Of a stretch of DNA of 64,000 bases, positions 19,507-28,241 are shown one piece after another. Every line of letters starts with the position of its first letter. Within the stretch, counting starts at the first letter, position 1. The notes beneath the pieces were generated by a model. It did not search any database. It had not been told where the DNA came from and saw only the letters and a list, made by a program, of their open reading frames with translations. Source of the DNA: an uncultured SAR116 cluster alpha proteobacterium (lineage in GTDB: Bacteria; Pseudomonadota; Alphaproteobacteria; Puniceispirillales; Marisalimonadaceae); the NCBI GenBank assembly GCA_902529515.1, contig CABZWX010000002.1, positions 1 through 64,000 on the forward strand, given 5' to 3'. A program made the position numbers and the translations under genes.

Positions 19507-20523
19507 TTAAAGACCAGCTTTAACTTTTTTAGCTACGTCTGCAGAAACCCATTTTTCCCAAACGCTTCCGTGCTTTTCTAGAAACTCGAAAGCAGCATCT
19601 TTTCCAGATGCTTTTTGTTCAGTCATAAAAACAAGCATTCCATTCATTATTTCACCTGGATAAACTCTGTTTGTAATGTAATTCATAGCAACACTAGCAT
19701 TCTTTTTAAAGTTTGCTGACACTACACTATTAACTTCAGACTTAACCCAAGAAGATTTTTGTGGATTTGCACATTCTTTCTCTGGCTTAACAATACAGTT
19801 ATCCCAGTTATCTTTGCCTCCAAAAGGTACACCAAAGTCTAACTTGTGCATTTTATATTTTCCAATCATAGATGTTGGTGACCAGTAATAACCAAACCAA
19901 TTTTCACCCCTCTCAACAGCTTTCGCCATTGAACCATCTAAACCAGCAGCACTTCCTGGATCAACAAGAACCCATCCTTTTTTCTCCATTTCAAAAGCTC
20001 TAAAAAGGTTAGCATTAGCTAATTGGCAACCCCAACCTGCAGGACACCCAACGAAAGCCCCCTTAGATTTATCTTCAGAATATGGAAAAAGATCAGGTCT
20101 ATTTAAAACATCTAAAGCTGTTTTTAGCTCTGGGTGTTTTTTGATAGTGTGAGGTGGAAGCCACCAACCTTCACCTAAACCAGTAATTGGACCTTTGTTG
20201 GCAACAATTAATCTATTTTCACCAACAGCTTTGTTTAATGGAACAGCAACTGCATTAGCCCACAATTCTGGAGCTACATCAGGTGATCCTTTTTCGTTCA
20301 TTGAGGTAAAAGTAGGCATTGTAGCGCCTGAAACCAGTTCAACTTCGCATCCATAACCTTTTTCTAATATTATTTTATCTACATTGGCCATTAATTCAGC
20401 AGATGCCCAATTCATTTCTGCAATAGTTACTTTTCCACATGCAGCATTACCTATTGTAGCCCAACTAAGGCCTACGGCTACGGTTGCTGCCATAGTAAAT
20501 GCAGCTCCGAATACCCTTTTCAT
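19507..20523 (-). CDS. proX: Glycine betaine/proline-type substrate-binding protein
   Basis: Periplasmic binding protein of the importer. The N-terminus is a signal peptide ending near IGNA (residue 27), with C29 close behind. An OpuAC/ProX-like fold is suggested by VTIAEMNWASAELMANV, the Trp-rich regions GEGWWLPPHT and ENWFGYYWSPTSM, and NYITNRVYPGEIMNGM. The aromatic residues are those expected for a cation-pi box that holds a trimethylammonium or dimethylsulfonium group. The start has AGGAGA upstream. Codon use is less AT-biased than its neighbours, as expected for a highly expressed gene. Confidence 0.9.
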   Translation of the reverse strand: MKRVFGAAFTMAATVAVGLSWATIGNAACGKVTIAEMNWASAELMANVDKIILEKGYGCEVELVSGATMPTFTSMNEKGSPDVAPELWANAVAVPLNKAVGENRLIVANKGPITGLGEGWWLPPHTIKKHPELKTALDVLNRPDLFPYSEDKSKGAFVGCPAGWGCQLANANLFRAFEMEKKGWVLVDPGSAAGLDGSMAKAVERGENWFGYYWSPTSMIGKYKMHKLDFGVPFGGKDNWDNCIVKPEKECANPQKSSWVKSEVNSVVSANFKKNASVAMNYITNRVYPGEIMNGMLVFMTEQKASGKDAAFEFLEKHGSVWEKWVSADVAKKVKAGL

Positions 20524-20791
20524 TTTAATCTCCTGTTTCCGCTCGTAATAAATACAAACCTTGTTTAATTAAATTAAAGTAAATTGAATTATAAATTCAG
20601 GAATCATCATAACAAAAAAACTGCACTAATTGCAAATCACTATAATTGAAAACAACTGTTAACACACTGTAAGTATCTGATATATATAGATAATATTTTT
20701 TAAAAAAATTTGTGATTATATCTATAAATTTTTATTGAAATTTATTATTTAGTTACTTACATTTCGTTATTATTATTATTATATGTAATAA
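20524..20791. other. AT-rich divergent promoter region between proX and an unknown gene
   Basis: 268 bases with no gene. It holds the proX ribosome site at its left end and long AT-only stretches such as TTTTTTAAAAAAATTT near 20697-20712 and a short TTATTATTATTATTA repeat near 20767. I see no recognisable riboswitch or clear operator. It must carry promoters for both directions. Confidence 0.6.
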
Positions 20792-21340
20792 ATGTTTGAA
20801 GATTTTACACCATTTATAATAGCTTTAGTTGTAACATTCAGTTTTATGATATGTGTTGCTATATGGAATGGTTTAAATGCTCCCCAACCTCCCGAAAAAG
20901 CACCTCCAATAGAACCAGGTCCGTCTAGAACTAGAGAAATTCTTGCGCGGTTTAGTGAGTTTTTTATGAATTTAAATCCTGAAGAAGAAATGATTTTTGA
21001 TATTGAACTTTTACCAGATCCAAAACAACATATAATACATGCTCTTTACGTTGGTTTTGATGAAAGTGAAAATGATGATGAGAAATCAGCTATTGAGAGA
21101 GGTCTTAGAGCCATTGTTAGATTTCAGGAAAGAGTTGGTGAGTTACCTATCAAAAAGGAAATGTCAGAAATAGAAAAAAATCTAGCAATATCTAACTCTG
21201 AAGAAAATACAACCAATACACCTGATTCATCTGACATAAATATTTTAAGTGAAGAAGAATTTCAAAGATATTCTGTTTTAAGAGACCAAGAATTAGAAAC
21301 GCATTTTCAACATTTAAAAATTGAAACTACTGAAGAATAG
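20792..21340 (+). CDS. Unknown membrane-anchored acidic protein
   Basis: 182 aa, not recognised. Residues about 8-28 form one hydrophobic helix (PFIIALVVTFSFMICVAIW), followed by a Pro-rich linker (30-45) and a mostly helical, acidic cytoplasmic or periplasmic part, ending with Glu/Thr-rich low complexity. It starts at an ATG just after an AT-rich gap, and ends nine bases before an alpha/beta hydrolase gene, so the two are probably co-transcribed. No function is assigned. Confidence 0.7.
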   Translation: MFEDFTPFIIALVVTFSFMICVAIWNGLNAPQPPEKAPPIEPGPSRTREILARFSEFFMNLNPEEEMIFDIELLPDPKQHIIHALYVGFDESENDDEKSAIERGLRAIVRFQERVGELPIKKEMSEIEKNLAISNSEENTTNTPDSSDINILSEEEFQRYSVLRDQELETHFQHLKIETTEE

Positions 21341-21349
21341 GAAATAAAT

Positions 21350-22159
21350 ATGTCCATCTTTAAAATTAATGATCAAAATGAAATTTATTACGAGTTTACT
21401 GAACCAAAGGGTAATGGACATACATTTGTTTTTGTAAATGCTTTAACAGGTAACACAACCGCGTGGAACGGTATCATTGGAGATAAAATTACTGAAGATG
21501 GGAATGGTTTTCTTACCTATAATTTTAGAGGACAGGATAAAAGTAAATTTAGTGAAGAACTTAATTTAGACACAGATTTAATAGTTTCTGATTTGTGTCT
21601 TTTGATAGAAAAATTAAATTTTAAAGATATAATTTTAGTAGGTTTGTCCATTGGTGGATTGTACGCGTCACTTGCTCTTGAAAAGGGAGTTAAGTCTAAT
21701 GGTTTAGTTTTAATAAACACACTTAGGAAAAATAACTCTAGGTTAAAATGGATTAACGAGACTATGGTTAATGTCGCACGCTATGGAGGTACATCATTAT
21801 TAATGGATATGAATATGCCTGTAATTGCTTCACCATCGTTTTTAGACAAAATGAAACCAAGTGCACTCAATCCTAATATTTATAAAGGATTAGAAGAAAC
21901 CTCTGGTATTTTCAAAATTATGAAGGGATCCTTAACAGCTAACTGGGATATTGACTGGTCTAAAATTGAATTACCAGTTTTAATTATGACGGGTCATCAT
22001 GATAAAGTTTTTAGAATTCCTGATGATATTGATCAGATCGCAAACTCTATGAAAAATGTCCAAAGGTTAGAATTTCCTGATTGTGGACATTTAATACCCT
22101 TAGAAAATCCAAATGAGTTTGCTATGCATCTAAATCAATTTGCGAAAAAGTTAAGATGA
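21350..22159 (+). CDS. Alpha/beta hydrolase
   Basis: Alpha/beta-hydrolase fold with an apparently complete triad: nucleophile S100 in VGLSIGG, acid D218 in TGHHDKVF, and H247 in DCGHLIP. The oxyanion region is FVNALTG near residues 28-34. Length 269 aa. The substrate is unknown; resemblance to 3-oxoadipate enol-lactonase-like hydrolases is general only. It follows the unknown membrane protein by nine bases and overlaps the convergent methyltransferase by nine bases. Confidence 0.85.
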   Translation: MSIFKINDQNEIYYEFTEPKGNGHTFVFVNALTGNTTAWNGIIGDKITEDGNGFLTYNFRGQDKSKFSEELNLDTDLIVSDLCLLIEKLNFKDIILVGLSIGGLYASLALEKGVKSNGLVLINTLRKNNSRLKWINETMVNVARYGGTSLLMDMNMPVIASPSFLDKMKPSALNPNIYKGLEETSGIFKIMKGSLTANWDIDWSKIELPVLIMTGHHDKVFRIPDDIDQIANSMKNVQRLEFPDCGHLIPLENPNEFAMHLNQFAKKLR

Positions 22160-22804
22160 TTTTATTATAACAATTGTAATATCATCTTTTAAAAGCTGAT
22201 TTTTGAAAATTTTTATTTTTCCAAAGTTATTCTCACAAACCCTTTTTATCCAAGATAACTCTGTATAATATAATGCTTTATTTATTTCCTTTTTTTCTTT
22301 TATTAAGCAGTTAAAAATCATAGCTTCTTTTACTAATTTCCAATTACTTGTAAGATTTTTAATTATATAATCTTCCCACAAAGGTATATTGTTTGTTGGT
22401 GTAAGATTATACGTGCCTGACATAACGACATAATCAGTATTTTTAAAAGGAAATGGACTTATTGCAAATTCAACATTTTCAAAATCTTTATTATTTTTGC
22501 AAAAATTAATTAAATTCTGATTTATATCAAACCCATAATATTGAAATTTATTATCCAAGTTCCTCTCTTTGATAATTTCGTATAATCTACCATATCCACA
22601 ACCAATATCTGCAATTGAACACTTTTCATTTTTTGTGTTTTGTAATATTTTATCTAAAATTATGTTTAATCTAAGGTCTTGTGATAATTTACTATTCCAA
22701 AATACTCCTTTAGGGGTATTATTATAATTATCAAAACGTTTACTATAAATTTTAGATATTTGTTTGTTTAGTAACTTATAAATAAGTGTTTTTATAAATA
22801 TCAT
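22151..22804 (-). CDS. Class I SAM-dependent methyltransferase
   Basis: 217 aa with the class I motif I at SIADIGCGYGRLYEII (about 63-78), motif II at YYGFDINQNLINFC, and a later VVMSGTYNLTP strand. The N-terminal 40 residues are Lys/Tyr-rich. The target is unknown. It stands alone, convergent with the hydrolase and divergent from purT with 52 bases between starts. Confidence 0.8.
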   Translation of the reverse strand: MIFIKTLIYKLLNKQISKIYSKRFDNYNNTPKGVFWNSKLSQDLRLNIILDKILQNTKNEKCSIADIGCGYGRLYEIIKERNLDNKFQYYGFDINQNLINFCKNNKDFENVEFAISPFPFKNTDYVVMSGTYNLTPTNNIPLWEDYIIKNLTSNWKLVKEAMIFNCLIKEKKEINKALYYTELSWIKRVCENNFGKIKIFKNQLLKDDITIVIIKSS

Positions 22805-22856
22805 CTAATCACGTTAAGCTAGAACTAAGTCAACTTAAACTAAAAAGGGTTATTAC

Positions 22857-23996
22857 ATGAAAAAAATTTTATTGTTAGGTAGTGGTGAGTTAGGTAAAGA
22901 ATTAACCATTAGCCTAAAAAGAGTTGGATGTAATGTAATAGCATGTGATGCTTATGAAAACGCTCCTGCTATGCAAGTTAGTGATAAAAATGAAGTATTT
23001 AATATGCTTGATGAAGAAAAGCTAAAAGCAGTAATTGATAAACATAAACCAGATTTCATCGTACCAGAAGTTGAGGCTATTGAAACAAAAGTTCTAATTG
23101 ATGCTGAGCAAAATGGTTATAATGTAATACCGTCAGCAAAAGCTGTAAATTTAACTATGAATAGAGATAGAATTAGAGATAGAGCGAAACATTTAGGATT
23201 GAAAACCGCTAATTTTGCTTATGCAGAAGCAGAAGAAGAATTAATTTTAGAGGCAAAGAAAATTGGTACAAAAGTGGCGGTTAAACCAGTTATGAGCTCT
23301 TCTGGAAAGGGCCAGAGTTATGCAAATTCTGAGGATGAATTAAAAGCATCTTGGAAATTTGCACTCGAAAATATGAGAGGAAACAGGAAACGTGTAATAG
23401 TCGAAGAGTTTATAGATTTTGAGTATGAAATTACCCTTTTAACAATTTTAGAAAAATCTGGGATGGTTACGTTTTGTGAACCTATTGGACATTTTCAAAA
23501 AAGAGGTGATTATCAGTATAGCTGGCAGCCAGCCGAATGCTCACAGGACGTAATTAGAAAGGCACAAGAGGCTGCTAAAAAAATGGTCATAGACTTAGGT
23601 GGGTCAGGTATATTCGGGGTAGAATTTTTTATTGATAAAAAAGAAGAGGTAATTTTTAGTGAACTAAGTCCTCGTCCACATGATACAGGAATGGTAACAA
23701 TGTTTACTCAAAATTTTAGTCAGTTTGATATTCACGCCAGAGTTTTGTTGGGAATTCCATTACCAGAAATTAAAATAAATCAATCTGGTGCTAGCCATGT
23801 GATTCTGGCAGAAGAAAATGCTTCGGGTAACTATATCATTGATGGTGTTGAAGATGCACTTGAAGATAAAAATGTAGATTACAGAATTTTTGGAAAACCA
23901 TTTTTAAAATCATATCGTCGAATGGGTGTTGTTTTAGCTCCAACTTTAGAGAAGGCGAAAAAGGCAGCTAATAAAATTTTTGTTAAAGAAATTTAG
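22857..23996 (+). CDS. purT: Formate-dependent phosphoribosylglycinamide formyltransferase
   Basis: ATP-grasp enzyme making formyl-GAR from GAR, formate and ATP in purine synthesis. Seen: LLGSGELGKEL at the N-terminus, VPEVEAIET, AVKPVMSSSGKGQS (ATP-binding P-loop-like glycine stretch), PIGHFQKRGDYQYSWQP, and FGVEFFIDK...SELSPRPHDTGMVT. Length 379 aa fits PurT and separates it from PurK. It sits beside the one-carbon gene metF, convergent with it over a 22-base gap. Confidence 0.93.
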   Translation: MKKILLLGSGELGKELTISLKRVGCNVIACDAYENAPAMQVSDKNEVFNMLDEEKLKAVIDKHKPDFIVPEVEAIETKVLIDAEQNGYNVIPSAKAVNLTMNRDRIRDRAKHLGLKTANFAYAEAEEELILEAKKIGTKVAVKPVMSSSGKGQSYANSEDELKASWKFALENMRGNRKRVIVEEFIDFEYEITLLTILEKSGMVTFCEPIGHFQKRGDYQYSWQPAECSQDVIRKAQEAAKKMVIDLGGSGIFGVEFFIDKKEEVIFSELSPRPHDTGMVTMFTQNFSQFDIHARVLLGIPLPEIKINQSGASHVILAEENASGNYIIDGVEDALEDKNVDYRIFGKPFLKSYRRMGVVLAPTLEKAKKAANKIFVKEI

Positions 23997-24018
23997 TTAT
24001 ATAAATTATGATTATTGT

Positions 24019-24909
24019 TTATTTAAAATTTGAAATAACAGAGGCTATTTCTTTTTCTTGTTTATATCCCATTAAATGAATTCCACTAACGCCTTCAATA
24101 GATTTATATTTTTCTATTAATTCAATACAAATTTTAATACCTTCGTGGCTTTCGTCATTAGATTGTTCAATTCTATTGATTATTTCCTCAGGAATATTGA
24201 TACCAAAAAGATTTTTGTTCATCCATCTAGCACTTTTTGCAGATTTAATTACTCCTAATCCAATTATGAAATAAGCTTTGTCAGTAATATTTAATTCATT
24301 TAACTTTAGCATATAATTTTTTAGAATATCTTCCTCGAAAACGTATTGTGTTTGAAAAAATTCGACACCAGCTTCAATTTTTTTTACTAAGTTTAAACCA
24401 TCAAAATCATTGTTAATTTTAAATGGTGTATCTGCTCCACCAATGAAAAATTCTGGTGCATCATTAATTTTTCTTCCAGAAGGATACATTTTTTTTGTTT
24501 TAATTTCGTGAGCAGTTTTCAATATACCAATTGTATCTAGATCTCTAACTTCTTTGGTATCTGGTTGATCTCCGCCTTTAACTTCATCACCATACAAACA
24601 AAGAATGTTTGGAATATCCAATGCCCACCCCCCAAGAAGATCACCTTGTATTGCAATCCTATTTCTATCTCTGGTGGTAAATTGTAAAATTGGTTCAATT
24701 CCATTTTGAGCAAGAATAGCTGCTGTCGCAAGAGCTGACATATGAGATTTTGCGCCTGCTCCATCAGTAACGTTAATCGCATCAGCTAAACCGTTTAAAC
24801 ATTTTACTTCATCTATAATAACATCTTTATTGCCAGAATCTGGTGGAGAAGTTTCGGCCGTAAAAACAAATTTATTTTCATTAAGTAATTTTCTTAATTT
24901 ACTTTTCAT
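24019..24909 (-). CDS. metF: Methylenetetrahydrofolate reductase family protein
   Basis: FAD-dependent TIM-barrel enzyme interconverting 5,10-methylene- and 5-methyl-THF. Seen: FTAETSPPDSGNKD near residue 15, INVTDGAGAKSHMS, a PILQFTTRDRNRIAIQGDLLGGW active/FAD region, and LCLYGDEVKGGDQPD. The ATG at 24909 gives 296 aa; a longer frame to 24960 would read back into the neighbouring start and lacks conserved residues. It is divergent from the dmdA-like gene with 51 bases between starts. There it may run in the oxidative direction on the methyl-THF that DMSP demethylation makes. Confidence 0.85.
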   Translation of the reverse strand: MKSKLRKLLNENKFVFTAETSPPDSGNKDVIIDEVKCLNGLADAINVTDGAGAKSHMSALATAAILAQNGIEPILQFTTRDRNRIAIQGDLLGGWALDIPNILCLYGDEVKGGDQPDTKEVRDLDTIGILKTAHEIKTKKMYPSGRKINDAPEFFIGGADTPFKINNDFDGLNLVKKIEAGVEFFQTQYVFEEDILKNYMLKLNELNITDKAYFIIGLGVIKSAKSARWMNKNLFGINIPEEIINRIEQSNDESHEGIKICIELIEKYKSIEGVSGIHLMGYKQEKEIASVISNFK

Positions 24910-24960
24910 AAAATATGTCCAAAGTAATTTATAGATATTGTTTAATTGGGGTACAAACAA

Positions 24961-26064
24961 ATGTCTAATAGTTTTTTAATTAACACATCTAATAGAATTA
25001 GAAGAACACCATTTACTTCTAGAAATGAGTTAGCAGGTGTTAAAAATTATACTGTCTATAATAACACATTATTACCTACAATATTTAAATCATTAAATGA
25101 AGATTATTATCATCTAATAAAAAATGTTCAGTTATGGGATGTTTGTGCCCAAAGAGTTATTGAAGTTAAAGGCAGAAAATCTTTGTCATTAATGCAATAT
25201 CTTTTTTGTAGAGATTTTTCTAATATTTCTTCTGGTAAAGCATATTATGCACCAATAGTTAACTTTGAAGGCGGATTATTAAATGATCCAGTTGTTTTTT
25301 GCATCGCTGATAATCATTTCTTGATTTCTTTATCTGATTCAGATTTGTTTAATTGGGTCTCTGCAATTAATAATTCAAAAGAATTTTATTCTGAAGTAAG
25401 AGAAACCGATATATTTACAATTGCTATTCAAGGACCAAAATCTGAAAAATTAGCTCAAAAAATCTTTGGTAAAGAAATACAAAACTTGAAATATTTTAAT
25501 TTCATAAAATTTCTATTCAATGAAGAAGAAATTATGATTTCGAAAACAGGTTACAGCAAACAATCTGGTTACGAAATTTTACTAAGTAATCCAAATAAAG
25601 CAATTATGTTGTGGGATCTAATAATGGAAAAAGGCAAGGAATTTAAAATTCGGGTTGGGTGTCCAAATATGATTGAGAGAGTAGAGAATAATCTTCTTAG
25701 TTACGGAAATGAGATGACAGTTAATGACACGCCCTTTGATTGTGGGTTAGGAAATTTTTGTGATCTTGACTTAGATTATGAATTTATTGGAAAGTCTTCT
25801 TTATTGAAACAAAAACAGCTTGGCTTTAAAAGAGATATATTTAAAATTCAATTTAATTTTGAAATAGAAGATAAACCAATTTTTTTTAATAATATCTCAA
25901 TTTTTAAAAAAGATGTAGAAATTGGAAAAGCAACTTCAATTGTTTGGTCACCTAAATATTCGAAATATATAGGTTTTTTAATTGCATCAAAAAATATAAC
26001 GAACAACCTCAATGATTATTACATCTTAGATAAAGTCAAATTTGATTTATTAAGTGTTTCCTGA
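24961..26064 (+). CDS. dmdA: Probable DMSP demethylase / GcvT-family aminomethyltransferase
   Basis: Folate-dependent GcvT-fold protein, 367 aa. It has features I associate with DmdA: N-terminal R-R-T-P-F (14-18) and GVKNYTVYNNTLLP, YYHLIKNVQLWDV, AYYAPIVNFEGGLLNDPV, IAIQGPKSEKLAQKIFG, SGYEI, and IERVENNLLSYGNEMT. GcvT proper usually has a DD pair in its GG-x2-DD motif where this has NDP. No gcvH or gcvP is nearby. DmdA transfers a methyl from dimethylsulfoniopropionate to THF, giving methylmercaptopropionate and 5-methyl-THF. The ATG at 24961, with GGGG at 24948-24951, is preferred to a TTG at 24946. DmdA is favoured but another methyltransferase of this family is possible. Confidence 0.65.
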   Translation: MSNSFLINTSNRIRRTPFTSRNELAGVKNYTVYNNTLLPTIFKSLNEDYYHLIKNVQLWDVCAQRVIEVKGRKSLSLMQYLFCRDFSNISSGKAYYAPIVNFEGGLLNDPVVFCIADNHFLISLSDSDLFNWVSAINNSKEFYSEVRETDIFTIAIQGPKSEKLAQKIFGKEIQNLKYFNFIKFLFNEEEIMISKTGYSKQSGYEILLSNPNKAIMLWDLIMEKGKEFKIRVGCPNMIERVENNLLSYGNEMTVNDTPFDCGLGNFCDLDLDYEFIGKSSLLKQKQLGFKRDIFKIQFNFEIEDKPIFFNNISIFKKDVEIGKATSIVWSPKYSKYIGFLIASKNITNNLNDYYILDKVKFDLLSVS

Positions 26065-26484
26065 GCGTTTTTATTGAATTTTAGAGGCAGTCAAAGTACT
26101 TAATATAGCCTATTCCATGCTTCAATTTCACATAATGTGCAACAATTTCAATTATATAATTATACGAAAACATCGTCAATGTGCTCATTTTGTCTGCCTT
26201 TTGTCTACAATAAAATAATAGTTCTTAGTGTGGGTATTTGTAGACATTATCAAATGGCAAAATTGTAAAGACAGAGAGTGGTGCAACGCGTATTGATTAA
26301 CAAAAGATTTTTATATATATTTAGAAATAATCAGAATTCTAAATTAGACTAAGTACACCAAATGGTGACATTTTCAAGATACAAAAATCATAACTATCAA
26401 TTTGGCAATTTGGTTAATTTTTTCAGTTAGTTTTAATTTATGTTAAAGTTTTATAAATTTTAATTATATAGGTTTAAATTTATC
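26065..26484. other. 420-base gap with an 11-bp-spaced direct repeat
   Basis: No convincing gene. The gap holds TTTTGTCT twice in direct orientation with 11-base period (26188-26195 and 26199-26206), a spacing used by OmpR/PhoB-type regulators. A 35-codon open frame on the minus strand (26081-26188) lacks a good ribosome site. The part near 26270-26290 is slightly richer in GC. It marks the border between dmdA and a patch of small unknown genes and may contain decayed sequence. Confidence 0.5.
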
Positions 26485-26802
26485 ATGTTTACAAGAATTC
26501 ATGTTTTGAAATTTCAAAACAAAGTTGCAAAAGACAGCTTAAAAAATACCTGTAGGTTAATAAATGATAAATTACTAAAAAAAGGACTATATAGTTCAAC
26601 CTTTGTTGATGTTAATGACACAAACCTCTATATAATCAACACATGGAAAGATGAAAAAACCTCAGACAAAGCTCATTCACAATATACTGATTTTGTAAAA
26701 CAAGTTAAAGAAATGGGAGTTAATATAGTTATTGTCGGTGGTGATACCGAAGTTATATATTCTGATCCTTACATATTACAAAAATATACCAAAGTAGAAT
26801 AA
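26485..26802 (+). CDS. Small protein, possible dimeric alpha+beta barrel (ABM-like)
   Basis: 105 aa, not firmly recognised. Predicted order is strand (FTRIHVLKFQ), helix (AKDSLKNTCRLINDKLLKK), strand (YSSTFVDVND), strand (LYIINTWKDE), helix (HSQYTDFVKQVKEMG), strand (NIVIVGGDTEVIY). That order, and the N-T-W-x-D-E step before the second helix, resembles antibiotic-biosynthesis-monooxygenase/stress-barrel proteins. No catalytic residue can be named. It is convergent with the next gene over eight bases. Confidence 0.65.
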   Translation: MFTRIHVLKFQNKVAKDSLKNTCRLINDKLLKKGLYSSTFVDVNDTNLYIINTWKDEKTSDKAHSQYTDFVKQVKEMGVNIVIVGGDTEVIYSDPYILQKYTKVE

Positions 26803-26810
26803 TAATTTAA

Positions 26811-27359
26811 TTATACTAAAAACTTGCTCTTTTTATAGTTTACCATCCATTTTTCAAAAACTAATATTGCTTCATTCATATCAGCAGTTTTGTTTGGATG
26901 TTTTTTTGCTCTACCTAACATGGTGGATACAACATTAACCTGATATTTTTTATCTCTGTCTTTTATTGCATCTATTGTATAGGTTGCTTTTTCTTTGTTC
27001 TTAAATCCAAGTCCTTTTAGAGTTGTCTCAGGCTTGTAATCTGAATATAGAGATAGATTAAGAGGTTTTAACTTTCCCTGATAGTTTTGCTTACTTATTG
27101 GCATAGAATCTATAAGATCAAAAATAATATTAGGTTCTAAAGTTGAATATTCTTTTTTTAAAGTACCATCGTAACCTATTAATTTAATAGAAAACTTAAG
27201 ACCCTTTTTTCTGAAAGACATTAATTTGACATGCCTTTTATGAAATTCTTTTATATGCTTTTGATAAAGTTCTTTGGATTTTTTGTAGTTATTATCTCTG
27301 TAGCAAGTCGTACATAGCAAGAGTATTCTACATTTCCATTTGTATTTCGTTAAATCCAT
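26811..27359 (-). CDS. DUF4174-like protein with an unknown C-terminal domain
   Basis: 182 aa. Residues about 5-95 resemble DUF4174: L-x-KYKWKCRILLLCTT, then helix ELYQKHIKEFHKRHVKLM, SIKLIGYDGTLKKEY and FDLIDSMPISKQ. Residues 105-182 (SLYSDYKPETTLKGLGFKNKEKA...NVVSTMLGRAKKHPNKT...AILVFEKWM) form a second, helical and basic segment that I do not recognise. It has no signal peptide. Function unknown. It follows two tiny membrane-protein genes on the same strand, 16 bases after the second. Confidence 0.65.
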   Translation of the reverse strand: MDLTKYKWKCRILLLCTTCYRDNNYKKSKELYQKHIKEFHKRHVKLMSFRKKGLKFSIKLIGYDGTLKKEYSTLEPNIIFDLIDSMPISKQNYQGKLKPLNLSLYSDYKPETTLKGLGFKNKEKATYTIDAIKDRDKKYQVNVVSTMLGRAKKHPNKTADMNEAILVFEKWMVNYKKSKFLV

Positions 27360-27375
27360 TATTCATTAATTTGCA

Positions 27376-27528
27376 TTAACTATTTTCCGGATCAACACTA
27401 TCATTTTCAGTTTTACTAATTTGATCTTTCTTTTTTTTCATTTTGCAAACTTCTTTTAGAGCTAGACCAGCCATTACTCCTACGCCCATACCTATAATAG
27501 TGCCTTTGATTATTCCTAATCCAAACAT
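27376..27528 (-). CDS. Tiny membrane protein (50 aa)
   Basis: 50 codons, starting MFGLGIIKGTIIGMGVGVMA: one Gly-rich hydrophobic helix (about 2-24), then a basic KMKKKK stretch and a short acidic tail ending DPENS. The ribosome site AGGAG lies six bases before the ATG, and its TAG is the stop codon of the preceding small gene, a strong sign that both are translated. Gly-zipper-like spacing in the helix could support oligomers; that is inference. Function unknown. Confidence 0.65.
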   Translation of the reverse strand: MFGLGIIKGTIIGMGVGVMAGLALKEVCKMKKKKDQISKTENDSVDPENS

Positions 27529-27537
27529 TTTAAACTC

Positions 27538-27654
27538 CTAATTTTCTATCCATGAAATAAATTGATAAAAACCAAAAAGAATACCAAAGAAAACATAAAG
27601 TCTAGCTTGAGATCTCAATATTGGTATAACTATGATTTTTTGTATTGTTGACAT
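27538..27654 (-). CDS. Tiny membrane protein (38 aa)
   Basis: 38 codons, starting MSTIQKIIVIPILRSQARLY and continuing with one hydrophobic helix VFFGILFGFYQFISWI, ending with IEN. It has a charged residue pair before the helix (R14, R18), giving an N-in topology. The stop codon is part of the ribosome site of the next small gene. No strong ribosome site of its own is visible. Function unknown. Confidence 0.55.
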   Translation of the reverse strand: MSTIQKIIVIPILRSQARLYVFFGILFGFYQFISWIEN

Positions 27655-27808
27655 AGTAATTATTTAATCTTTTTTTAAATAATATTCAATATCACTAAAT
27701 ATTATCCAAAAATTCAGGTTTGTTGCGTTGAGAATTTTAGAAGTTATTTAAAACTTGGTAGACTGACAATTCCTGTATATTTTCAAAAATAAATTTAAAA
27801 CTTATAAA

Positions 27809-28153
27809 TCAACTTCTATAATCATGAAGAACAATTCCTCTATTGTTCCTATATTTAGTGTTATAATTTTTTCCTACTTTTGGAACTACTTTCTCTTCAA
27901 TTATTTTTTGACAGTCTTTATATGCTTTCTCAGACTCATATTCAAAAACCCTTGTAAGCCTGTGATTTTCTTTGTTCCAAACTTGGGAGACTGTTACTCT
28001 AATCAACCCAGCTTTAGAAAGCTCTGCCATTAAATCATCAGTCCATATTCTATCTTGAAAGGTTTCAAGCCAATGCTCTAATTCAATCTTTGAAGGAAAA
28101 TCTAACTCCATAACATTCATAAATAGAGTTTCTTTAGTTATAGGTTTTACCAT
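27809..28153 (-). CDS. Small protein of a tandem paralogous pair, copy 1
   Basis: 114 aa, unrecognised. The ribosome site AGGTGA sits five bases before the ATG. Predicted strand-helix-strand-strand-helix order (ETLFMNVMELDF; SKIELEHWLETFQDRIWTDDLMAELSKAG; VTVSQVWNKE; HRLTRVFEYE; SEKAYKDCQKIIEEKVVPKV) fits a ferredoxin-like alpha+beta barrel. It is about 60% identical to copy 2 over its whole length (VKPITKETLFMN, ELEHW, LSKAGL, VWNK, NHRLT, QKIIEEKV, DYRS), so the pair arose by tandem duplication. No signal peptide. Confidence 0.75.
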   Translation of the reverse strand: MVKPITKETLFMNVMELDFPSKIELEHWLETFQDRIWTDDLMAELSKAGLIRVTVSQVWNKENHRLTRVFEYESEKAYKDCQKIIEEKVVPKVGKNYNTKYRNNRGIVLHDYRS

Positions 28154-28241
28154 TTATCTCACCTTCTGAGGTTTTAATTAAAAAAACTGGGTAGCTTTAT
28201 CAAGAACAATTATCATTAAGAATTAGATATAAGGATCCAAA

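Noticed and set aside
20524-20791. Riboswitch in front of proX
   Set aside because: The gap is almost pure AT with no paired elements of known riboswitch classes that I can see.
26065-26484. Remnant of a phage integrase or attachment site
   Set aside because: The repeated TTTTGTCT and a short minus-strand frame suggested it, but I found no integrase motif and no duplicated tRNA end.
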